Below are positions 23,608 through 33,545 of a DNA stretch of 64,000 bases, one piece after another. This stretch comes from Entomortierella parvispora (Eukaryota; Mortierellomycota; Mortierellomycetes; Mortierellales; Mortierellaceae). Location of the stretch: positions 558,001-622,000 of the forward strand of contig OY752140.1 of NCBI GenBank assembly GCA_963573315.1, read 5' to 3'. The translations under genes and the position numbers were made by a program. Each line of letters begins with the position of its first letter. Within the stretch, counting starts at the first letter, position 1. The notes below the pieces were generated by a model, which did no database searches, was not told the DNA's origin, and saw only the letters and a list, made by a program, of their open reading frames with translations.

Positions 23608-26600
23608 TGAAGGTAGAAAAGGTTAAAGTGGCAACGTGGTCACTGTTAAGAATGGGAATGAGAGGGATATGAAATCGAGAAGGACGAAAGAGGAATGAGA
23701 TTCCCAGATAGCAAGCAGTAGTGACGCAACGGAGTGAGAAGAGAGAGAGGGCAACAGTCAAGGAGAATGCAAAGAGTGCGCCAAGAGGGAAGGGCAGGGT
23801 TGGGTCGGGGCAGGGGGGGGGGAATAACTGGACAAAGCCGGCTATACCTTTTGCAGGGGTGGTATTTATACGGTTGAGGGTTTGTTCTCCCAACAAGGAA
23901 GGCTATGGTATGGTGTGCTTGTGGGTGCCAGCATGGAAGAACAGCCTGAACAGGGCAAAGAAGGGAGAAAGCAAAAGGACAACAAACGTTTGGCCCGCTT
24001 AAATTCAAGGTCGCATCTCAGATCGGTGCATGTTTGCCCCATTTGGGTGCACAACTGTCGCTACTGTCGCTGTTCGAACGGACTTTTTCTTGTCGGCGCT
24101 TTGCCCTGGCGGAATAGGGTTTGGTCTGGACCACACGCTGCAGGCCCAGATTAGAGTGCTTTCTTCCTTGTTCATCTTTCTTTTGTGAACATGGATGGTC
24201 AGTCTTCTTGCCTCCACCTCACTCTCGCGCTCCTCCTTTCTTTCTTTCTTTCTTTCTTCTCTGGGATGACAAACATCTTCCCTTCCAAAATAGTCCAACT
24301 TTGGTGGCGCACTGCGGCTAGAATTGGCCAGGACTGAGTCGACGGGCGCTCTCGTCTGATCGTCTGCCCCTCCCTCGGAGCGACGCGATGTGATTGGCCC
24401 GGCTAATCCCCTGAAGTATACCCTGGCCACTGCCATTGCCCTCTTCCTTCTCTGGACTGTGCCCCCCTCCCTTCCCACGGGATGACTCGCTCGTTTGTCC
24501 ATGTAACTCCTTCTGTGCCCATCCCATCTTTGCATCCCGCCCGCTTCATACAAAGATAAGACGGGGCTGTCCTTTCCTGTTCTTGCCTGAACTGTGCAAC
24601 ATCGGAATTCGGAAAGCCTCTTTTCGCAAGTTGACCTTGTCCCAAATTGGCACCCTTTTCTTGTCTTTTTTCTCCAAGCGCAGTCAGCTCTGGACTTGTT
24701 CTCTGCTCGTTGTCGCTGTCTTGCATTATCTGTTGTGCGGACGAGCCACATGAGATGAGCTTGTTCTGGCAAAATTATGACCCTGCTTGAAAATTGCGAA
24801 GACGTACTGAAAGAGTAATGACTTCGGACATGACTACCCTCACACGCACTCTCTTTCCCGCAACCTCACACATCTGTTCGAGCCAACGTTCAATGTATAA
24901 AGCTACATAGCAAGGATCTGCCCACGCCATTCGTCACCATGACCAAAATTGAGTGGTCGCGTCAACGATCAGAATGGATTGAGAGAGATATCGAGTCGAC
25001 AGCGTGCATCTTTGTATTCACAGCCAAAAAAAAACTAATTGACGATCGTCCCGATCCTGACCACAATCGCGTCATTATCATCCACGCCGTCCCAAAAGCT
25101 CTCTTGTCCACCGGCTCTAAAACTATCAGATGAGGTTAGGTCCACCGTGACTAGGAACTGGTTGGGATAGTAAGATCGGGCCGTCGACACTTTGTGTGTC
25201 AAAGGCGAGGTTTGGAAGCAAAGTGGAAAGGACAAATGGACTGTGCACAACTAACAGAACTGAGGCACTTTACCTCCTGCTTCTTGAAAGAAGGAGAAGC
25301 CGTTGAACCCCGTTCACTCCCATTGTCTTTTTAGTTTGGCAAGAAAGAAAAGGGGTCCTCTTGAAAGCAGGAATATAATAATGGATAGTTGTAGGTCCCC
25401 CAGGAAGCTCAGATTCTGTATCATGTTGTTCAGACGACCACAAAGGAGGGTACCTCGCTCACAATACAGGTGCCTACCATCCCCCTTCTCCTATCCTCGC
25501 AGTGAAGTCGCGTCTGCTCCACCTATGTCCGACTCTAATGTGCAGCCTCTGTGTGCAGAGTCTTGGAAGACAAGAATGTTATGAGCTCTGTATGTCTATC
25601 GGCAGCACAGGGGGGTTCCCCTCTTCTTTGCCTCTCCCTGCTCTTCCTCCTGCTCTTTCTCTGTCCTAAAGCGTCCTCATGCTCTATATCAGCTTCTCTG
25701 ACTACACCAAGATTCGCCATGCGAGGCGAGGATGACAAACTTTACTTGTGCTCAAGATCTGCTTTTGGAGAATACTAATCCTTTCACAACGAGAAGAAGC
25801 AGGAGGCAATTAAACTAGTAACCAAAGGAACAGGAGGGCATCGATGAACATATCGAGGGGTGCCACCAAGATATCAACATGAACTTCCTCGGGGGCGAGA
25901 AATTGCCTATTAGGTCCTAGGAAGGCAGGAGGAGCACAGGTTTGAAAATAAGGTGGTTGAAAGATGAGGAGCAGAGGGGGTGGGAGGGGGCGAGGGCTCG
26001 AGGGGATCTCAAAGGGGTGCAGCAGGGAGAGTGGAGTGCATGGATTGCTCCCATGGTTGACAGGCATGGACTTTTTTTGTGGGGGACCATGACACCAGAG
26101 AACAAGAGCAGTTCCTTTTTCATCAGCATAGCCGTCTCTTCCATTCGTCGCGTCGCTGCCGTCACAAAAGAGGAAAGGAACGCGGATGTGCCTATCAGCC
26201 TATCATCAGCACACTCTGTCAAAAGAGAGAGAGAGAGAGAACAAGGGGCTTTATTGTCCTGCACAAAAAGGCCCCACCTTGGACATTCACCGGCTCGGAG
26301 CCCACCTATCCAAGCAAATGCAAAGGATGTCAAGGAGACATGTCGTGCACCTCCTTTCTCCGAGTGCATCGCAGCACGCTCTCAATTATCAAACACCCAA
26401 AGGGTCTACGCCAGCAACGGCGAACAGACTGGGAACACGTTGGAGCGGCTTTCTTTTTCTTGATACGACACTAAGGCGATGGACCGACTCGTATCTGCGT
26501 CCTACGCAGCTCATATTGCAGAAGCGGAAGCGCTAGTGTGGCCGCAGGATCCTTTTGGATGACCCTTTTAAAAGGACCTTGAGAAACCTCACGACCTCTC

Positions 26601-26707
26601 TTTTTTCTTTTCATTACTCTTATCCTTCCCTCATTCCTCTCTCATACTTTCGTCGCACTCTACACACCTAATATTTGATCTTTTCTCATCCACTTATAAT
26701 AACCACT
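23608..26707. other. Gene-poor region between ABCC gene and repeat-precursor gene
   Basis: 3.1 kb with no supported coding gene, the longest such stretch in the window. It contains the ABCC upstream region, TTTC and GA microsatellites (24239-24258, 26224-26240) and several open frames up to 255 codons, none with domains, a signal peptide or protein-like composition. No terminal inverted repeats or transposase remnants were recognised. Confidence 0.6.
26566..26573 (+). promoter_or_regulatory. TATA-like element of repeat-precursor gene
   Basis: TTTTAAAA inside a perfect palindrome CCTTTTAAAAGG (26564-26575), about 135 bases upstream of the ATG and followed by a C/T-rich stretch. Position and composition suit a core promoter. 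Confidence 0.4.
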
Positions 26708-28493
26708 ATGAAGATTACACCAGCCATCCTCGCCCTCTCTACAGTCTTGGCATTGACTCAGGCTGGCGCGCTGGGTGTCATTAAGGGTGTGCCCGGTTCC
26801 GAAGCTGTGACCCAAACCGCGGGTGAAGCTACAGAAATTGCGGGCTCGATTCCCGTTGCAGGACAAGTCGTCAAGAATGCCCTGAAGCGCGACGACCTTA
26901 CTGGAGGTCTTGCGCAAGGTGTGGTGCCTGCTGCCGGGGGTGTTGTACAAACTGTGGTGCCTCTTGCCGGAGGCCTTGTACAAGGTGTGGTGCCTGCTGC
27001 CGGAGCTCTTAAAGGAACTAGCGTAGGTCTCCGAAAGCGCGACGACCTTACTGGAGGTCTTGCACAAGGTGTGGTGCCTCTTGCCGGAGGTGTTGTACAA
27101 ACTGTGGTGCCTGCTGCCGGAGGTCTTGTACAAGGTGTGGTGCCTGCTGCCGGAGCTCTTAAAGGAACTAGCGTAGGTCTCCGAAAGCGCGATGACCTTA
27201 CTGGAGGTCTTGCACAAGGTGCGGTGCCTCTTGTCGGGGGTGTTGTACAAACTGTGGTGCCTCTTGCCGGAGGTCTTGTACAAGGTGTGGTGCCTGCTGC
27301 CGGAGCTCTTAAAGGAACTAGCGTAGGTCTCCGAAAGCGCGATGACCTTACTGGAGGTCTTGCACAAGGTGCGGTGCCTCTTGCCGGGGGTGTTGTACAA
27401 ACTGTGGTGCCTCTTGCCGGAGGTCTTGTACAAGGTGTGGTGCCTGCTGCCGGAGCTCTTAAAGGAACTAGCGTAGGTCTCCGAAAGCGCGACGGCCTTA
27501 CTGGAGGTCTTGCACAAGGTGTGGTGCCTCTTGCCGGAGGTCTTGTACAAGGTGTGGTGCCTGCTGCCGGAGCTCTTAAAGGAACTAGCGTAGGTCTCCG
27601 AAAGCGCGACGGCCTTACTGGAGGTCTTGCACAAGGTGTGGTGCCTCTTGCCGGAGGTCTTGTACAAGGTGTGGTGCCTGCTGCCGGAGCTCTTAAAGGA
27701 ACTAGCGTAGGTCTCCGAAAGCGTGGGCGCCACGTCAAGGCTGATGGACACAAGGGTGCCAAGGCTGAAAAACATCCCAAGAAGATCGAGAAGCGTTCCA
27801 CCCTTGAACGTCGAGGACACAAGACCCATTCCAACGCTGTTGTCCGTGCCGATGTTCATCTCAAGGCCACGGTCAACCTTCTTGTCAAGCTCGTGAACGA
27901 TGTCGTTGCTAATGTTGACGTGAATGTTCGCGCCGACCTCATTGCCAAGATTGCGGCAAAAATCAAAGCTGACAAGGGACTCAAGATCAAAGCCGATGTG
28001 GACATTGACGCCCAGGTTAAACGTAAAGTGTTTGGGTCCTGGTCAAAACAGAAAGTGTTTGGAGTGAGGCAATGGTTTCGGTGCTGACTCTGTGTACTGC
28101 TCTTTATCTCTCTGATTTATAGTCGCGGTCGGAAAATTGTTGAATGTGAACTTGCACACTGAGGCTCTGCTCAAGGCCGATGTGCATGTTTGGCTCAAAG
28201 GCATCCTCGACGACCTCATCAAGGTTAACGTCAACGTTAAGGTCGATGACATTATTGCCCAGGTCAAGGTTGCCCTTGATGCCAAGATCAAGAACTTGGC
28301 TGAGAACTTGGACCTTGGTGTCTATACCAAGGCCGTGGCCCATATCAAGGCCCTCGGTCTTCTCGATGCCCACATTAACCTTGATGCTAACGTCAAGCTC
28401 GGATTGGACATTAACGGTCTGATCAAGGGACTGAACGCTGATGTTGCTGTCAAGGCCAATATCTGCATCGATGGCTTGGTCCACCTTGGATAG
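26708..28493 (+). CDS. Secreted Kex2-type tandem-repeat peptide precursor
   Basis: Two exons (26708-28022, 28123-28493) give 561 aa. A signal peptide (about residues 1-20) is followed by a short pro-region ending LKR. Six tandem units (62-339) come next, each ending V-G-L-R-K-R: four of 50 residues and two of 39. Two more basic sites, EKR and ERR, lie just after. Lys-Arg is the recognition site of the Golgi protease Kex2, so the units should be cut into equal peptides. Each peptide is Cys-free, rich in Gly/Val/Ala/Pro/Leu, begins D-[DG]-L-T-G-G and contains an internal 11-residue motif of the form xVQxVVPxAGG. The C-terminal 190 residues are Lys/Asp/Val/Ile-rich with alternating hydrophobic residues and no family I recognise. 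Precedents for this layout are fungal pheromones, repellents and some ribosomal peptide precursors; which applies here is unknown. Confidence 0.88.
26891..27724 (+). repeat. Six tandem coding repeats (4 x 150 bp, 2 x 117 bp)
   Basis: Units lie at 26891-27040, 27041-27190, 27191-27340, 27341-27490, 27491-27607 and 27608-27724. They are nearly identical in DNA. The short units lack exactly 33 bases, one 11-codon subrepeat. All lengths are multiples of three, so copy-number change keeps the frame. The last unit differs at its final Arg codon (CGT instead of CGC). Confidence 0.95.
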
Positions 28494-29472
28494 AAGCAAC
28501 CTCGAAGATACCACTGCAAGAACGCCTGGGGTGATTCATGACCAACCTTCCCCCATGTACCAATATAGCATCCATCTGCTAAAATAATATTCATCATCTT
28601 CACTGTCAAATGACTGTATCGCCTGTGTCTTTTTGCAGGAATTGTTTACGCGTGGCATCAGATATCAGCGGCGCTGCTCGCTTGTCCTTTGACGATTTCC
28701 GACTGCACTCATGTCCAGTCTAGATGTTAGTGATATACCATTATCTTGTTTTCTACGATTCACGGCTACACGTCTAACGTAACAATGATCGCCTCACTTC
28801 ATACGTCTATGTGAGCCTTGTGCTCCGTTGTATCGATTTTGTGGCTCCAAGTGAACGCGGGTTGGAGTGTCTTGGACAACCGAGAACGAATGTAATCTCC
28901 TTGTTGCAGGCAACTCGCACATTCTCAAATACTTCGTGTCGCCATGGCTTGGTAGAACGCGAGATTGTATTTCATTTTCCGCCCGCGTTGTTTTTTCACG
29001 CCCCTCCATTCTCTCCCAAAGGTCAGTGTCTGTCGCTTTGCTCCTCTTGTACACTGATCCTAGTCATTTTTTCAGGACAGCAACCACACCAAGCCGTTCA
29101 GGAGGTTTCTTTGACGACCCTATGATGGTCCTCTGTACTCACCATTGGGTTGTGTGCTCCTCCAGGAACACAACTGAGAGGTCGGTTCCTATTTGCAACG
29201 GCTACTAAACTGAAGACCAGCAAAGCTGCAACGATTCCAACACATTGGCAAGTCTCTGTCAGCATTCGCAGTCCACCATGGAGTACGCTACCGGTGCAGG
29301 GAGACTGATAGCCCCGTGGTCACTTTCTCCTTCTGATTGAGTCGAGCCAAATGACAAGGCGCTAACTTGTCACTTTCTTCTGCCCCGTAAACCATTGCTA
29401 GATATCAATCATCCTTACGCTCCACTCTCTCTCTCACACACACACACATGCACACACACACAACCAGCCCCA
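28494..29472. other. Intergenic between the two secreted precursor genes
   Basis: About 980 bases with no supported gene. It ends in a CT/CA microsatellite in the leader of the next gene. Confidence 0.6.
29435..29462 (+). repeat. CA dinucleotide microsatellite
   Basis: About 14 CA units with one TG interruption, ten bases before the ATG of the small secreted protein and probably in its 5' UTR. Confidence 0.85.
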
Positions 29473-29805
29473 ATGAAGCTCTTCATTTCCACAACTATAT
29501 CGTTGCTCACAATTGCCGCTATCCTCTCTTCCATTGGGATGGTGACAACCGCCTTGCCCATCGATCGTGAACCTTCGCCAACCATCCATCGCCGAAATAT
29601 GTACAAGTTCCCACCTAATTTTGACCCCACAAAGTACAACTCTTTCGGTATTACTCCTGCCCCGGAAAACGTTCCGGGGGGCGGTTATGGTTCTAATGAG
29701 CCAAAGCGCCACGGCGGTCATTCCAGCCTCAAATATGAACAAATCACCCAACTTTCACCAAAAGACATGTCACAGTCTCCATCACCACCACCCACAACTG
29801 TGTGA
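29473..29805 (+). CDS. Small secreted protein with dibasic processing sites
   Basis: A single-exon 110-aa protein that I do not recognise. Residues 1-28 form a signal peptide (MKLFISTTISLLTIAAILSS core, then a small-residue cleavage region). The rest is polar and Pro/Gly-rich, with two basic sites: H-R-R near residue 41 and P-K-R near residue 76. Cutting there would release a central peptide of about 35 residues beginning N-M-Y-K-F-P and a C-terminal Pro/Ser-rich tail. There are no cysteines, so it is not a disulfide-type effector. It lies 980 bp downstream of the repeat precursor on the same strand, and the two share secretion and dibasic sites but no evident sequence. The ATG follows a CA-rich leader. 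Expression is unproven. Confidence 0.65.
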   Translation: MKLFISTTISLLTIAAILSSIGMVTTALPIDREPSPTIHRRNMYKFPPNFDPTKYNSFGITPAPENVPGGGYGSNEPKRHGGHSSLKYEQITQLSPKDMSQSPSPPPTTV

Positions 29806-31573
29806 AACTCTTGTAGACATTTGTTTGCCTTGAAAAATGTGCATGGTGGTGCCAGAGATGAGCTCAAGAATTCTTCAGGAGACAGAAAAAAAAAATTCAA
29901 AAAGAGGCGTCAAGGTACCACGGAGTTCTTTCGCAACTTTTTTACCCTTATCGAAATAAAGCTGAACAGAACAAGAATCATCATAAAGAGCTTTCAATTG
30001 TCCTCTGTACATGCACCGTGCCGTTGTCAGATATGAAATCTGCTTTACAAAACAAAACAAAACAAAAAAAAAAAAGGGACGCGTCGTTGACGCGACGTTT
30101 TCGCTCGATGCACTTGACATGGACCAAACGCAGATGCTATTTACTGGGCGGTTTGCACCCACAACCGTCCGTTCCATTAGTATGGTCAAAGGGAAAGGTT
30201 TGAGCACACCTTTGTTTTCATCTCTTCCCAAATTCAGCCTTCTCATGAACGAGCTTGTCTCTTTCATCTGTATCATGGCCATCCAAATACCCAAGAGGCG
30301 ATGGAAACCCTCATCCTCCAGACCGAGTTCTACCTTAGGGATAATGCTAACGGAGCAATTGGCGGGTCCTCATTCTCTGCCATTGTTTCTTTCCTCATTC
30401 ACTCTCACTACTACGATTGACAGAACTGTATTTGCTTTCATCATCCAACCATGTCACTCCCGTCGACTCTTTGCGCCGAAAAATCTGCAGCCTCCCCACT
30501 CAGAAAAGGGACTTGGCCATAGAAGAAAACAAAGAGGAAAGCAAACTATTCGATGTGCTTAGGCAAGAGGGGATGATGTGAAAGGAGAAGATCTTTTTGT
30601 TTTGCTTTTGTTTTTTATGACTGATCTACATGAGAGAACTCTCCAGATATGTTGTAGTCGCCGTTGGTTGCTCATTCCACGTCCTAGCAGAGTCTCTCCC
30701 TCTCTCTCACTCTCTTTCCCTCGTTGCGCGTCTTGATGAAGGGAAGCAAGCGAAGAGAAACACAAACAGGAATAGCAAGGCGGAAGATAAAAATGGTATT
30801 TTCCATGCTTCCTGAACTTTTCAGCAACACGCTTTGAGAAGATGCATGTGTCGGTATGTCGATATGTTGGTGGATATATGAGTGCGTAAATATGAATGTT
30901 TAATCCCTAATTTGACGGTGCGCAAGCAAAACAGTAACTGGTGAGAAGTCTGACCTTTCCCGTTTTCTCCCTTCTCTTTGCGTCCGCTTGAACAAGTCTG
31001 GACACAGCAAATTGAACACAGCCGCTCTCTCTCTCTTTCCCCACCAGCAAGTCGTTTCTCCCTCCTCTTTGTGTCCATGAACCCATGGAAGGTGCGTCTT
31101 GATTGGACAGCGATCAAAAGGGCGAAGCTGCACCCTCCTCCCCAAAACAACAACATGGGCAAAGGGGAAGAGGAGGGAGGGTCAATTTTTTTTGCCGCCG
31201 TTCGATTCTTTTTCCCAGTCATCCCACGCCGTGCATTTAGACTGCAGCCCCTGCAGCTGACAAACGGCATTTTTTTTATGTCTCGTCTGAGTTGACACGG
31301 ACGTCCAACGGAAACACCGGCAGTCTGTTCCGAGAAAATGTCGTTTTTTCCTTTGTCCAGTCACTTTCCTGTTGCCCTGTAATGGCTTTTTTTTCCCCTC
31401 GATCCTGTCCTGCCTTGTGCCTATCCTGTCGTGTCCTGTGCCACGCCCATCAAACATCACGACTCTCCTTCACTCTGTCGTCACCATTCAAACAAAAGAA
31501 AACAAAAACAATAAAAAAAAAAAAAACCACAAAAACCTCCTTGATGTATCGGCGGAAGTTTTTTTTTTTTTTT
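29806..31573. other. Gene-poor region
   Basis: About 1.77 kb without a supported gene. The longest + frame starting with ATG (30011-30562) has no domain, signal peptide or protein-like composition. Short A- and T-runs occur around 30050, 31510 and 31560. Confidence 0.55.
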
Positions 31574-31864
31574 TTACCTGTAATGACCATGTGGGTTGTC
31601 ATTATACACCTCACTACTCCGGACAGTCTTTGTATCCTTCCGGGACAAGGCCCTCTTGAAGGACTTTGCTCTGTTCATTGGACTGCCTCCACTACTTGGG
31701 GAGGATGATCCGTCGCCGATCGTGTAGATGCCGTCCTTGTAATTCGAATCGTAGAATTCCTTGTCCCGTTGCTCAAACTCGGGTGTGAGCGCGGCCCGGC
31801 GTTTGGTATATTTGCCAATCTTCCAGATCTCGTAATTGCGCATCAATTTGTCCATAAGCCCCAT
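31574..31864 (-). CDS. Hypothetical 96-aa basic protein
   Basis: A single exon, ATG at 31862-31864. The first half is compact and charged with aromatic residues (MGLMDKLMRNYEIWKIGKY, then FEQRDKEFYDSNYKDGIYTI). The second half is Ser/Gly/Lys/Arg-rich and looks disordered. No signal peptide or membrane segment. I do not recognise a family. The codons look protein-like, unlike frames nearby. The stop falls in AG|GTAA, directly before a T-run on the + strand, so a splice donor and a further 3' exon are possible. The Gly at position 2 does not fit the usual N-myristoylation consensus because residue 6 is Lys. Its upstream region faces the SCJ1 promoter. Confidence 0.5.
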   Translation of the reverse strand: MGLMDKLMRNYEIWKIGKYTKRRAALTPEFEQRDKEFYDSNYKDGIYTIGDGSSSPSSGGSPMNRAKSFKRALSRKDTKTVRSSEVYNDNPHGHYR

Positions 31865-33277
31865 GGTTGGTTAAACGGTCGTGAGACGGATGGGTTTTTT
31901 GGTGAGTGAGTAGAGTGGAGGAAGGAGAGGAAAGGAAAAAAAAAAGATGAATGAGAGAAAGGTGTTCAGAGAAAACAGAAAAGAACAAAAGAGGGTCGTA
32001 GAGGTTGCGTGTGACAAGGGTTGTGGAGAAAAGGAGATGTTAGGGGGGGGGGGGGGGGGGGGGGGGGAAGGAGGGGGATAAGGGAGTTGTGGAGGAAATG
32101 AATGAATGACAACCGAATGCTGTTGAGGGAAGAAGGAAAGGAAGGAGTGAGAATGAATGAAGATTTCCTAAGAAAGAAGGAGGCGTGTGGTATTTGGAGA
32201 GTTGTCGGATGCAACGAGCGGAGACAACTCGACGTAAGATGGGATGGAGGAGCAGTAGATGAGGAGGAGGAGGAGGAGGAGGAGAAGGAATGAGACTGCT
32301 GAAGTGAGGGGTGGGGGTCAAGACTTGGGGGTGAAGAAAGGACAAAGAAAGAGAGAAAAGAAAAGAGGCCAGAGTGGGTGTACTAGTTGTCAACGTAGAA
32401 ACTCATTTCGTTGGGTTCTATCCATTGGGCCAATGGTGTGGAGGAAAAAATGAATCTTTTCGTCCTGTCTGCACCTTCTCGGACACCAATTGAACGAGTG
32501 CGAAGCATTGGGCGTTTTTTTTTTCATCGTCTCCATTTTCTTTTGCTTATCGATCGTGTGTTGTGTGCGCAGGAAGGGAACAAGAAAGGACGCTTTCCAC
32601 GTTGGGTCCATGTGTCGGAGGAGCGAGAGCGCCACCTTGATTGACCTTCTCTCTCGCAGTTTCTATGGCTTCTTGCCGACCTCCCTTGCAGCTGGAAGAC
32701 AATCAATTTGTCCTTGGCCCCGATCCTCCATCTGCAAGGCCGCAACACAGTGTCGTACTGTACGTACTGCACTGCTGCAATTATCCACGCCATCCAGGCA
32801 CGCACGCCTGTTCGATCCCAGCCAGCTCAGACAGAGTGAAAACAGACTGAAAAGGAAGAGAGCGCTCTTTATCTGCCTTTATTTTTACACTTTCGCAGAG
32901 AGCACTGGTGCCACCGAACAGCCGCACATTCATTCTATTCATGAAATGAAAAAAAGAAAAGAGGGAAGGGAGTGGTGGCTTGTGTTCATACAAACAGTGA
33001 CTTTGATCTCCCTGGAGAAATAGGAATGCTCCAGCACACACCCCTTAACCGCTGTCGCTCGCCCTGTCTCTCCTCCCTTTGGTTCGTTGCCACGTCAATT
33101 CGCCCTGAAATGGACGTGCATTCCTTTCATCCGTCTCATCTGCTCATCCTTCTCCTTCTCGTTCCATCTCTTCTCCACACTCTGTGCGCTCTCTTTCTCG
33201 TTCTCTCCGCCTCTCTTCGCCCTTCCTCTCCACTCCTCTTCATCCGCACTCCCATCTCCTGAAAGAGACACATCACG
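31865..33277. other. Divergent intergenic region upstream of SCJ1
   Basis: About 1.4 kb between divergent starts. It includes GA-rich stretches, a G-run, GAG microsatellites (32260-32290) and a C/T-rich leader before SCJ1 (33125-33270). No further gene is supported. Confidence 0.55.
32043..32067 (+). repeat. Poly-G homopolymer (25 G)
   Basis: An uninterrupted run of 25 G about 180 bases upstream of the 96-aa gene, embedded in purine-rich DNA. It can form G-quadruplexes, and its true length may be uncertain because long homopolymers are hard to sequence. Confidence 0.85.
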
Positions 33278-33506
33278 ATGAGGGTCCACATCCTGCTCGG
33301 TCTCTTACTCCTCGGCTTGCTCGCCTCTTTGGTCGCCGCTGGCGCAGACTACTACAAGGTGCTCAAGATCAGCCGCAGTGCAACCGCCAAAGAAATCCGG
33401 AAACAGTACAAACTCCTCTCCAAAGAATATCATCCAGACAAGAACCCAGGCAACAAGGAGGCTGAGGAGAAGTTTGTCGAAGTAGCTGCTGGTATTTTTT
33501 TTTCTT

Positions 33507-33545
<39 letters not shown>

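Noticed and set aside
24005..24772. 255-codon frame on the minus strand in the gene-poor region
   Set aside because: No recognisable motif, odd Arg/Gly-rich composition, and no splice-site support or homolog-like block.
25917..26536. Overlapping frames of 116-173 codons on both strands
   Set aside because: Composition follows GA microsatellites and no domain or signal sequence is seen.
26891..27724. CRISPR-like direct repeat array
   Set aside because: Repeats are contiguous, 117-150 bp, coding and without unique spacers, in a eukaryotic genome. This is a tandem protein repeat.
26660..27859. Antisense open frame with SSGSRHHTLYKTSG-type repeats
   Set aside because: It is the reverse of the repeat precursor. 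Because every unit is a multiple of three, any stop-free antisense frame stays open through all units. There is no signal peptide or plausible start.
30011..30562. 183-codon frame on + with a true ATG
   Set aside because: It reads through an A-run (poly-Lys) and has no domain, signal peptide or membrane helix. It could be real but cannot be supported.
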